Assembly: GCF_030651625.1 (NCBI RefSeq)
Contig: NZ_JAUSCF010000026.1
Coordinates: 49,790-113,789, forward strand
Source of the DNA: Hydrogenophaga sp.
Lineage (GTDB): Bacteria; Pseudomonadota; Gammaproteobacteria; Burkholderiales; Burkholderiaceae_C
Direction of reading: 5' to 3'
DNA: 64,000 bases
Position 1 is the first letter of the stretch. Every line of letters starts with the position of its first letter. The translations under genes were made by a program, and so were the position numbers. This document shows, piece by piece, positions 27,253-34,899 of the stretch. Below the pieces are notes generated by a model. That model was not told the DNA's origin, did no database searches, and saw only the letters and a list, made by a program, of their open reading frames with translations.

Positions 27253-27942
27253 TCAGGCGGCCACGCCAAAGAGGGCGCCAACGCCTGCGGTCAATGCCAT
27301 GGCCAGAGCACCCCAGAACGTGACGCGGGCCACCGATGTCAGCATGGGCGAACCGCCTGCGCGTGCCGCCAGAAGACCCAGAACCGCAAGAAAGAAAAGG
27401 GAGCTGCCGGCAAGGCCCCACATGAAAAATGACGCAGGCAGCACGAGCACCATCACCAGCGGCAGCGCTGCGCCCACCGCAAACGTGGCCGCCGAGGCCA
27501 GTGCGGCCTGCACCGGTTTTGCAGCCAGCGTGTCCGATATGCCCAGCTCGTCTCGGGCGTGTGCGGCCAGCGCATCGTGCTGCATCAACTGGGTGGCGAC
27601 GTTAGACGCCAGGGTTTCATCCAGTCCACGCTGGGTGTAGATGGCCATGAGCTCCGCGTGTTCCTGTTCGGGACTTTCGGCCAACTCCCTGGCCTCCCGC
27701 GCCAGATCCGCACGCTCGGTGTCCGATTGCGAACTGACGGAGACATACTCGCCTGCAGCCATGGACATGGCACCGGCGACAAGGCCGGCGACACCGGCCA
27801 CCAGAATGCCCCCGGTGTCTGCGCCCGCCGCGGCCACACCCAGGACAAGGCTCGCGGTCGAAACAATGCCGTCGTTCGCGCCAAGTACTGCAGCGCGGAG
27901 CCAGCCTGTCCGATGGGTTCTGTGTCTCTCGCTGTGTCGCAT
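27253..27942 (-). CDS. VIT1/CCC1 family membrane protein
   Basis: 229 residues from MRHSERHRTHRTGWLRAAVL; the ATG at 27942 is chosen because homology starts here, with the family motif GANDGIVSTASLVLGVAAAG next. Further motifs are AGAMSMAAGEYVSVSSQSD and the metal-binding acidic loop with EHAELMAIYTQRGLDETLA. Three hydrophobic segments lie near the C-terminus. Relatives move iron or manganese out of the cytosol into vacuoles in eukaryotes; bacterial members are presumed exporters. The transported ion here is inference. Confidence 0.88.
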   Translation of the reverse strand: MRHSERHRTHRTGWLRAAVLGANDGIVSTASLVLGVAAAGADTGGILVAGVAGLVAGAMSMAAGEYVSVSSQSDTERADLAREARELAESPEQEHAELMAIYTQRGLDETLASNVATQLMQHDALAAHARDELGISDTLAAKPVQAALASAATFAVGAALPLVMVLVLPASFFMWGLAGSSLFFLAVLGLLAARAGGSPMLTSVARVTFWGALAMALTAGVGALFGVAA

Positions 27943-28003
27943 GGGGTCTACCGTTTGAGTGGAGGTTTGTTCTGACGAACGTGGCTTCGCAGATTGAACC
28001 GTT

Positions 28004-28669
28004 TCAACGCGCTGCGTAGAGAGGGGGAAGAAGGCTTTCAAGCATGCTGACTTCCTCGACGTTGTGCGTGAGCCATGCGGTTCCCATCCTGTCCGAGAAT
28101 ACCTTCGGCCGAACCAGGTGGTTGAAGGGCCACCGGACCCATCCTTCGGCCACACCCACCGTCATGCGAGACCTGTAACTCGCGCCGCCCGCTGCCACAC
28201 CGAACCGGTGCTCCAGCCTGAAGACCTCGACGCCAGCGACCCGCTTCACGAGCGCGATGCCTTCCTCATCAAGCTTCTCGACGAATTCCGTCGAATCGAC
28301 GTAACAGGCCGGGTCCGCAGCAAAAGCCTCCACGATGCGGAAAGAAGCGCCTTGTCCGGTGCCCCCCGTGGACGACCTCGCCGCCAGTTCCCAGTGAATG
28401 TGATCCCGGGGGTGCCAGAGCAGGTACCGCGGATAGGTCTGTCCCTGGAAGGTCATGGTCTGACCGAGCGTCTCGAACCACCAGCGCAGCATGGCAGGCG
28501 TGACGCCCCGTACCGTGTCGTGCTCGATGGTGAGATCCAGTTGGCCCGAGGGGAGGCGCGACTGCGTGGTCTTCGCTGACACCACCGGCTTCATGGGACC
28601 CGCATGTGGCCGTTCTGGTGGAATGGGCAATCGCATGGAGGCTGCAAAGGTTGTTCCCGTGGTCCCCAT
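28004..28669 (-). CDS. DAPG hydrolase (PhlG)-like protein
   Basis: 221 residues. GVTPAMLRWWFETLGQTM and YLLWHPRDHIHWELAARSS match the domain shared by 2,4-diacetylphloroglucinol hydrolase PhlG and its START-like relatives, which cleave a C-C bond with a zinc ion. His residues at HPRDHIHW, RLEHRF and THNVEE could supply metal ligands. The start is uncertain: Met codons at 28669, 28636 and 28594 all lack a strong ribosome binding site. No phloroglucinol synthesis or regulatory genes are nearby, so the true substrate is open. Confidence 0.6.
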   Translation of the reverse strand: MGTTGTTFAASMRLPIPPERPHAGPMKPVVSAKTTQSRLPSGQLDLTIEHDTVRGVTPAMLRWWFETLGQTMTFQGQTYPRYLLWHPRDHIHWELAARSSTGGTGQGASFRIVEAFAADPACYVDSTEFVEKLDEEGIALVKRVAGVEVFRLEHRFGVAAGGASYRSRMTVGVAEGWVRWPFNHLVRPKVFSDRMGTAWLTHNVEEVSMLESLLPPLYAAR

Positions 28670-28956
28670 CGTATGCCAGAAAATCCATCACTGAGGGATC
28701 AACGCACTGAAGGCAGCACACCTTTTGCGCCGCCCGAGGCATCACCTCCGCCATCGTTGCCGGCCCGCACCGATCCTCCAGCCCTGCAGCCAGAACAGTG
28801 GCCGGGCACACGTGGCATGGGCAAAGGCCAGATCGAGCGCAGGCAAAACGCTGCAAGTTGATCCCGATCTGCCTATGCTCTACACCCTGCCTCCAGGTTG
28901 TGCGAGTTCAGTCAGGGCACAGAGGGGACAACGCAGAGCAATCCGCCGGAGTATTC

Positions 28957-29853
28957 ATGAGCCCTCACGCACCAGACCCTTCTCCTCTCACCCAGGCCAG
29001 ACCCATGACCACAGCTACCCTGGACGACCTCAGCACACTGCCGCCCACCGAGCGCATGCCGGTCCTGTTCATCGGCCATGGCAGCCCCATGAACGCGATT
29101 GAAGACAACCCCTTCCGGCGCAGCTGGCAGGCGCTGGGTGAACAGCTGTTGGCCAGGCCCACGCGGCCCAGGTTGATCCTGTGCATTTCGGCCCACTGGC
29201 TCACGCGGGGCTGGCAGCTCACTGCCATGGCGGCCCCGCGCACCATCCACGACTTTGGCGGCTTCCCGCAAGCGCTGTTTGACCAGCAGTACCCTGCCCC
29301 CGGCGACCCCGATGCTGCGCAGGCCATCAGCGTCCTGGTGCGGCAGCCCGGCAGCGATGCACCGCTGGGCCTGGACAGGCACGAGTGGGGACTGGACCAT
29401 GGTGCGTGGTCGGTGCTCAAGCCGATGTTCCCGGACGCGAGCATTCCGGTCATTCAGCTGGGCATGGACTACAGCCGCCCGCCGGCGGAGCACGCGAACG
29501 TGGGCCGGCAGTTGCGGGCGCTGCGCGACCGGGGGGTACTGATCGTGGGCAGCGGCAACATCGTGCACAACCTGCGAGCCATGCGACGCGACGTGGGCGC
29601 CGACCAGGCCTTCGACTGGACGATCGAATTCGACCGCATGACCACCAAGCACCTGAACCAGGGCAATCTGGACGGGCTGAGCGACTTCCAGCGCAACGCC
29701 GCGCTGGCGGCCAACGCGCATCCCACCTGGGAACACTACCTGCCTCTGCTGTATGCGGCCGGTGCTGCGAACGAAGACGAAGCGCCCACGTACTTCAACG
29801 ATGTGTACGACATGGCGTCGCTCTCCATGCGTTCGGTGGTGTGGGGTTTGTGA
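28957..29853 (+). CDS. Extradiol ring-cleavage dioxygenase (YgiD/DODA family)
   Basis: 298 residues from ATG 28957, which has CGGAG 5 nt upstream; ATG 29005 would give 282 residues and is also plausible. The class III extradiol dioxygenase fold is shown by PVLFIGHGSPMNAIEDNPFR, LILCISAHWLTRGWQL, THDFGGF-like IHDFGGFPQALFDQQYPAPG and HEWGLDHGAWSVLKPMFP. The His residues in these motifs are the expected metal ligands. E. coli YgiD acts on L-DOPA in vitro; the natural substrate is unknown. Its stop overlaps the start of the next gene. Confidence 0.88.
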   Translation: MSPHAPDPSPLTQARPMTTATLDDLSTLPPTERMPVLFIGHGSPMNAIEDNPFRRSWQALGEQLLARPTRPRLILCISAHWLTRGWQLTAMAAPRTIHDFGGFPQALFDQQYPAPGDPDAAQAISVLVRQPGSDAPLGLDRHEWGLDHGAWSVLKPMFPDASIPVIQLGMDYSRPPAEHANVGRQLRALRDRGVLIVGSGNIVHNLRAMRRDVGADQAFDWTIEFDRMTTKHLNQGNLDGLSDFQRNAALAANAHPTWEHYLPLLYAAGAANEDEAPTYFNDVYDMASLSMRSVVWGL

Positions 29854-30248
29854 AGCACGTCACCTGCCCCGATGCGGCCGCTGTGGAAGCGGCGCGCCAG
29901 CAGTGGGCGAGCGCCTTCAATGCAGCCGACCTGCCCGGCCTGCTGGCTTTGTACGACCCGGCGGCGGTGCTGTGGGGCACCACGTCGCCGGTGTTGATCG
30001 ATACGCAAGAGGCCATTGCCGCCTATTTCAAGCGCACGTTCGAAGCAGCGCCCGCGCCGCAGGTGCAGATGGGGGAAGCCCGCATCCGTTTCTTCGGCGA
30101 AGTGGCACTTTGCAGCGGCTCGTACACCCTGCACCTGAGTGGCCCGGAGAACGAACATCGAACGCTGCCGGCGCGGTTCAGCCTTGCGTACCGGCGTGCG
30201 GGTGAGCGGTGGCTGATCGTGGATCACCATTCTTCGGTGTCGCCTTGA
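29850..30248 (+). CDS. NTF2-like (SgcJ/EcaC-type) protein
   Basis: 132 residues. The GTG start at 29850 overlaps the upstream TGA as GTGA, so translation is probably coupled to the dioxygenase gene. WASAFNAADLPGLLALYDPA then AVLWGTTSPVLIDTQEAIAA is the start of a SnoaL/DUF4440-type alpha+beta barrel, and LAYRRAGERWLIVDHHSS is its end. Such small proteins bind or isomerise small molecules; the pairing with an aromatic ring-cleaving enzyme is suggestive, but no function can be assigned. Confidence 0.75.
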   Translation: MKHVTCPDAAAVEAARQQWASAFNAADLPGLLALYDPAAVLWGTTSPVLIDTQEAIAAYFKRTFEAAPAPQVQMGEARIRFFGEVALCSGSYTLHLSGPENEHRTLPARFSLAYRRAGERWLIVDHHSSVSP

Positions 30249-30315
30249 GCATGGTGGATGCTGCCCTGCTTGTTGAAGTCCCTGCCGTGACGAAACTGGA
30301 CAGCGCACCAGTGGG

Positions 30316-30329
30316 CTAGGAGCCTGCGC
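30316..30329 (+). repeat. Half-site of the right-edge terminal inverted repeat
   Basis: CTAGGAGCCTGCGC matches the left end of the 63832-64000 element over 14 nt, then diverges. It is in opposite orientation to the site at 25377. Confidence 0.55.
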
Positions 30330-30489
30330 TGGTCAGGCAGTCCCATGCCGGATCGCAATCGGCTCATTGAAAAACGGAACGGTGTGGGTGAGCAGAAAGG
30401 AAGTCCACACCATGAAGGCGGGGAATCAGCGCGCCTGTGGTCGATGGCTTGCGGTTCGGGAGGCGGCAGCATGGCGTTGGCTGGCATAG

Positions 30490-30885
30490 GCCGAAGCGCC
30501 ACCGACGCGCCCACGTACCTGTCACTCAGTACCGCATCAGCCAGGAACTCACCCACCTGCTGGCGCGACACTTTCATGGACCGAAAGTCGCCCTCGGTGG
30601 AAGCAAAAGCGGGTTCAGCGACGGCTTCGTCGGTCAGGTTCACCGGCTGAACCAGCACCCAGTCCAGTCCGCTGTTGCGTACGGCATCTTCCTGCCGGCC
30701 GGTGTCGCGGATCTGCGGTCGCAACATCAACGCAAATGCCAGCTTGACCATGAACGGCAGGCGCCCAAGTGTGGCGCCCACGCCGTCGCTGGTTTGCACC
30801 ACGAGCCGACGCATTCCGTGGCGGTGCATGGCTTCGATCACGTGGCGCGCGCCTTGTGAGCGCACGTCCATGGGAGTGTGGACAC
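30490..30885 (-). pseudogene. NAD(P)H-binding protein remnant lacking its N-terminus
   Basis: The minus-strand frame from about 30885 to 30490 reads HVIEAMHRHGMRRLVVQTSD then LDWVLVQPVNLTDEAVAE, the C-terminal two thirds of an NAD(P)H-binding (SDR-like, PF13460-type) protein. The Gly-rich nucleotide-binding N-terminus is absent; upstream the frame changes to unrelated sequence that belongs to the AraC remnant on the other strand. Downstream of about 30490 the similarity also ends. The gene is a truncated, presumably inactive remnant. Confidence 0.65.
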
Positions 30886-30920
30886 TGCCCAGCAGGCGCA
30901 CGCGCCAGGGATTTTCTCGA

Positions 30921-31205
30921 ATGCCCAGGGATCCGTCGAAGGACTGGACGGTGGCATCACTGGCACAGGCAGCGAACATGTCGCGTTGGGTGTTTGCACA
31001 GCGCTTCACGGCGCTGGTGGGTGTGCCTGCCGTGGAGTACCTCACCAGCTGGCGCATGAACCTGGCACAAGCCTGGTTATCGCAAGGGCTGCCCATGGCC
31101 GAGGTGGCTGCGCGCACCGGCTACCAGTCCGACGTCGCGTTTGCTCGCGCGTTCAAGCGGGTACAGGGAACCACGCCGGGCAGGCTGCGCTGCGTGCGCG
31201 GCACG
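30921..31205 (+). pseudogene. AraC-family regulator remnant (DNA-binding domain only)
   Basis: The plus-strand frame reads DPSKDWTVASLAQAANMSRW then FAQRFTALVGVPAVEYLTSW and MAEVAARTGYQSDVAFARAF, both helix-turn-helix units of an AraC-type domain. The N-terminal effector domain and start codon are missing, and no stop follows at the usual place; the frame runs into the antisense of the next gene. Its missing 5' end faces the missing 5' end of the NAD(P)H-binding remnant, so one deletion probably removed both. Confidence 0.7.
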
Positions 31206-31217
31206 CCGAAGCGGGGC

Positions 31218-33224
31218 TCAGCGCTTGAGCAGTCGCTCAATGGCGCTGCAGAGCTCTTCCACTGTGTCGGGCTTGTAGATCACCTCATCCACCCCCGCCG
31301 CCGGCGCTTGCAGACGCAGCTCTTCGCTGATGTAACCCGAAGCAATGGCCACCGGCAGGCTCGGATGCAAGGCCTTGATCTCGCGCGCCAGCCGCAAGCC
31401 GGACATGCCAGGCATGTTGAAGTCGGTGATGCACAGCGACACATCCAGCGGCCCGTCGCGCAGCGCGGCCAGTGCGGCCTGTGCGTCGGTGTAGGCGCTC
31501 ACGCGGTACCCGTCACGCTCCAGCAGGCGCCGCACCAGAAAGGCGATCGCCTCGTCGTCGTCCACGTAGAGCACGTGAGGCGCTTCGGCATCGCCCCACG
31601 GTCTGTTGACTTTGTCGATGAACGGGGGTGGGGCCTGGGGCTCGTCGGGTGCCGCGTCGACCAGGCCGGGAAACACAGCGGTGAACACCGTGCCGGCCCC
31701 GGTATCGCTGCGCACACGCAGCGCCGCACCGTGTTCGCGCAAGATGCCGTGCACCACGGCCAGGCCCAGGCCGGTGCCCGTGCCGGGCGCCTTGGTGGTG
31801 AAGAAGGGTTCAAACACGCGCTCCAGTGTCTCGGGCGGTATGCCACTGCCGTTGTCGACCACGGTCAGGCGAGCGCCCACACCGGGCCAGTCGTCGGGCA
31901 CGGGCAAGGCTTGCAGCTCGGCACCACTGGCCGGGGCGTCGGGCTGTTCCACACGCTCCAGCCGCAACTGCACGTGGGCGCCGGCCCGTCCTTGCACCGC
32001 CTGCAGCGCGTTGGTGGCCAGGTTCAGCACCACCTGCTCGATCTGCGTGGCGTTGGCCAACACCGCGGGCAGGTTCGGGTCCACATGCAGGTGCAATGAC
32101 ACGTCGGCGGGTAGCGTGGCGCGCAGCAGGCTGTGGGCCTCCTCCAGCACCGCGCGCAGACAGGTGGGCTGGCGCGTGCTGTCCTGGCGCCGGCTGAAGG
32201 CCAGAATCTGTTGCACCAGGTCGCGGGCACGCCGCCCGGCCTTGCGGATCTCGTACAGGCTGGTGCGCACCGGGTTGTCCTCAAGCGCATCGTCCAGAGC
32301 GAGCTCCACGTTGCCCAGAATGGCCGCCACGATGTTGTTGAAGTCGTGCGCCACGCCGCCGGCCAGCGTGCCCAGGGCCTCCATCTTTTGCGATTCGCGA
32401 AGCTGCGACTGCAGCTGCAGCCGCATGTTCTCGGCGGTCTCGCGTTCGGTGAGGTCGTAATCGATGCAGAAAAACTCTGGCGCGTGGCCGTCACGCTGCA
32501 GCAGCACGTGGCTGGAGTACACCGATACGGCGCTGCCATCCTTGCGCTGAAGCAGCAGCTCGCCGGCGGGGATGGCCTCGCCGGTGGCCATCATTTGCCT
32601 GGTCGCCTCCACCACGCCTTCGCGCATGAAAGCCGGAATGATGAGGTCCAGCAAGCTGGAGCCCACCGCCTCTTTTGCGGAGTAGCCATACAGCCGCTCG
32701 GATGCGTGGTTCCAGAAGCGACACGCCAGGTTCGCGTCGTAGCCTTGGACCGCCACGTTGGGAATACCGTCAAGCAGTTGCCGAAAGCGTTCCTCGCTGG
32801 CACGCAGGTTCTCTTGCGCTTGCGGGTTGTCGGTCTGGTCAAACACGAACACGTGCCAGACCAGGGTGCCATCGGCCTCGCGCAGCGGCCGGCCGGTGCC
32901 GTGCAGCCACTTGGTGCGACCTGAAGGCGTGTGGATGCGCCACTGCCAGGACCAGTCCCGCAACTGCGCGGCACATTCATTGATGGAGGCGCGCATGGCC
33001 CCAATGTCGCGCGGATCGACCATGGCCCAGAGGGCGGACATCTCCTGATCGAGCGCGCCGGGATCAAGCTCCCACAGTTCGTAGCAGCCCCGCGTCATGT
33101 GGTCGAGCCTGCGGGTGCCGTCGGGCAGCACGCGAAACTGGAACATGGCACCCGGCACAAACGCGGCCAACTGCTCGATCACCGATGCGTCGGGGACCAA
33201 TGCCTGGGACGATGGGGGCGTCAC
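31218..33224 (-). CDS. Hybrid sensor histidine kinase (PAS-PAS-HisKA-HATPase-REC)
   Basis: 668 residues from a GTG start. Two PAS-type sensor domains (about 12-130 and 145-270; FRQLLDGIPNVAVQGYDANL, YDLTERETAENMRLQLQSQL) precede the HisKA domain. The phosphoacceptor is His293 in GGVAHDFNNIVAAILGN. The HATPase has an N box (NATQIEQVVLNLATNALQAV) and G boxes (VVDNGSGIPPETLERVFEPF, GTGTGLGLAVVHGIL). The receiver domain (about 550-668) carries Asp601 in CITDFNMPGMSGL. There are no membrane segments, so it is a cytosolic sensor. No cognate regulator is adjacent. It lies 143 nt from fliA on the same strand; the link to motility is inference. Confidence 0.88.
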   Translation of the reverse strand: MTPPSSQALVPDASVIEQLAAFVPGAMFQFRVLPDGTRRLDHMTRGCYELWELDPGALDQEMSALWAMVDPRDIGAMRASINECAAQLRDWSWQWRIHTPSGRTKWLHGTGRPLREADGTLVWHVFVFDQTDNPQAQENLRASEERFRQLLDGIPNVAVQGYDANLACRFWNHASERLYGYSAKEAVGSSLLDLIIPAFMREGVVEATRQMMATGEAIPAGELLLQRKDGSAVSVYSSHVLLQRDGHAPEFFCIDYDLTERETAENMRLQLQSQLRESQKMEALGTLAGGVAHDFNNIVAAILGNVELALDDALEDNPVRTSLYEIRKAGRRARDLVQQILAFSRRQDSTRQPTCLRAVLEEAHSLLRATLPADVSLHLHVDPNLPAVLANATQIEQVVLNLATNALQAVQGRAGAHVQLRLERVEQPDAPASGAELQALPVPDDWPGVGARLTVVDNGSGIPPETLERVFEPFFTTKAPGTGTGLGLAVVHGILREHGAALRVRSDTGAGTVFTAVFPGLVDAAPDEPQAPPPFIDKVNRPWGDAEAPHVLYVDDDEAIAFLVRRLLERDGYRVSAYTDAQAALAALRDGPLDVSLCITDFNMPGMSGLRLAREIKALHPSLPVAIASGYISEELRLQAPAAGVDEVIYKPDTVEELCSAIERLLKR

Positions 33225-33254
33225 GGGATGCCTGTTGGGAAGGTCATGAATCAG

Positions 33255-33282
33255 TATGTACGAGCCGCTCCCATTTGTGCAA
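33255..33282 (-). promoter_or_regulatory. Candidate sigma-70-like promoter of the hybrid kinase gene
   Basis: On the minus strand TTGCAC (33282-33277) and TACATA (33260-33255) are spaced by 16 nt, 31 nt before the GTG start of the kinase gene. The match is moderate and no start point is known. Confidence 0.35.
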
Positions 33283-33367
33283 CAAAACGTAGAGAACCCT
33301 GCGTCGGCGCTGTGGAATTGCGCACGTTGTCACCGCTGAGCCGCTGGCAGGTGCGGCCCCATCGGGC

Positions 33368-34084
33368 TCAGTGTTCCCGCAGCTTGGCACGCAGCCGCGC
33401 GATCGACTGGCTGTGCAGCTGACAGATGCGGGATTCCGTGACACCGAGCACCGCAGCGATTTCTTTCAGGTTCATGTCGTGTTCGTAATACATCGACATG
33501 ATCTGCTGCTCGCGTTCAGGCAGGTTCTTGATGGCGCCCACCAGGGCGATGCGCATGCGCTGGTCCTGCAGCACGGCGGAAGGGTCGGCATCGTCGTCGC
33601 CCACGTGGCGGTCGAGGAAGCCGTCGTCGTCGTCGCCATGGCCGTTGATGTCTTCCAGGTACACCAGCTGGGTGCCGCGCACCTTGGCGAGCAGGTGCTG
33701 GTAGTCCGCCAGTCCCATGCCCAGCTCGGCGGCTATTTCAGACTCCAGGGGCGCGCGATGCAGCTTTTGCTGCAGGCGGTGCACGGCCTGTTCAATGTCT
33801 TTCTGGCTCTTGCGCGAACCACGCGACATCCAGTCGCCGTCACGCAGTTCATCGATCATGGCACCGCGGATGCGCTGGCTGGCAAAGGTCTCGAACTGCA
33901 CGCCCTGGGTGGGCTCAAAACGCGCAATGGCTTCGGTCAGGCCGATCATGCCAACCTGGATCAGGTCGTCAAGTTCCACGCTGGCGGGCAGCTTCGCGAT
34001 CATGTGATGGGCCAGCCGACGCACCAGCGGGCTGTATTTTTTCAGCTGGTCATCCCGGTTGAGGGTGCCTTTGGCGGTGTACAT
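33368..34084 (-). CDS. fliA: RNA polymerase sigma-28 factor FliA
   Basis: 238 residues from MYTAKGTLNRDDQLKKYSPL; the ATG at 34084 has GGAG 9 nt upstream. Region 2 shows ELDDLIQVGMIGLTEAIARF and FETFASQRIRGAMIDELRDG, region 3 the stretch after DWMSRGSRKSQKDIEQAV, and region 4 EIAAVLGVTESRICQLHSQS. It directs late flagellar genes; sigma-28-like sites lie before fliC and flgM. FlgM is its inhibitor. It follows the flhG-like gene by 5 nt. Confidence 0.96.
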   Translation of the reverse strand: MYTAKGTLNRDDQLKKYSPLVRRLAHHMIAKLPASVELDDLIQVGMIGLTEAIARFEPTQGVQFETFASQRIRGAMIDELRDGDWMSRGSRKSQKDIEQAVHRLQQKLHRAPLESEIAAELGMGLADYQHLLAKVRGTQLVYLEDINGHGDDDDGFLDRHVGDDDADPSAVLQDQRMRIALVGAIKNLPEREQQIMSMYYEHDMNLKEIAAVLGVTESRICQLHSQSIARLRAKLREH

Positions 34085-34089
34085 CGTGA

Positions 34090-34899
34090 TCAGCTCCAGA
34101 GCGATTGCGCAGCCCCGTGGTGGACGGCGCCCATGCCATCGAACGCGGGCGTGCGATGGAGAGCGGCCATGGCACCAGGGCGATGCTGCCGGGAAATCGT
34201 GCTCACCGGTACCCGCTGGGCCCAAGTGGCCTCGGGCCAGTGGTCCAGCGCCAGTCCCAGGTGGCGTTGCGCGCATTCGGAAACCGTGCGCACCACTTGG
34301 TCGAGCGGAACCTGGCCGTGCATGTCCATGGTGTGCATGGGGGTCAGCACCGGCGAGAGGCCGGCAGCGTGCAGCAGCTTGACGGCACCGTACGCGTCGA
34401 TGCTGGCTTGCGGCTGGGCCAGCACGGGCACAAGGGCGCGGCCGCTCAAACCCGACAACAGGCCGGCAAGTTCGAACGCCGGGGCAAACAGCAGCAGCGT
34501 GACGCTGAAAGCAAAAGGGGCGAACAGGCGCGAGAGTGCGGCGTCCGCGCCGCCTGCCTGGGCGGTGAGCTGCAAGGCCTGCAGGCCGCGTGCACCGGGC
34601 ATCACGAGCCATTCGCCGCCGTCTGCCGGGCGTTCCAGGCCAGACACCGAAGGGTCCTGCAAGGCGCGCAACAGGCCCAGGGGCGCGCCGTCGTTGCGTT
34701 GATCGCTGGCCGATTCGGTGGCGGTGGCGTCGATGATGACCACCGGGTCGCCCTGCGCCGTGAGGCGTGTGGCCAGTTTGCAGAGCAGTTCATAGGCCAG
34801 GGCCGGCTGGGCCGGGCTGGCCAGCGGCATGAGGCTGGGTCCGTGACCGAGCGCATCGCTGCGCAGGCCGGCGGCCTGGTCGAAACCGATGTCAAACAT
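34090..34899 (-). CDS. FlhG/FleN-like MinD-family protein without a P-loop
   Basis: 269 residues in the position of flhG (fleN), between flhF and fliA, with its ATG at 34899 overlapping the flhF end by 8 nt. The MinD-like pattern is visible: PALAYELLCKLATRLTAQG, a beta strand DPVVIIDATA, then LLLFAPAFELAGLLSGL and ALVPVLAQPQASIDAYGAVK, which resembles the MinD segment before its last helix. However, the N-terminus has no Lys-rich deviant Walker A (GKGGVGKT-type) motif. If related to FlhG it should not bind ATP in the usual way. The assignment depends on context as much as on sequence. Confidence 0.65.
   Translation of the reverse strand: MFDIGFDQAAGLRSDALGHGPSLMPLASPAQPALAYELLCKLATRLTAQGDPVVIIDATATESASDQRNDGAPLGLLRALQDPSVSGLERPADGGEWLVMPGARGLQALQLTAQAGGADAALSRLFAPFAFSVTLLLFAPAFELAGLLSGLSGRALVPVLAQPQASIDAYGAVKLLHAAGLSPVLTPMHTMDMHGQVPLDQVVRTVSECAQRHLGLALDHWPEATWAQRVPVSTISRQHRPGAMAALHRTPAFDGMGAVHHGAAQSLWS

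Noticed and set aside
30249..30489. Small frames between the NTF2-like gene and the NAD(P)H-binding remnant
   Set aside because: No start signals or family motifs; the stretch looks like decayed coding sequence and cannot be assigned.
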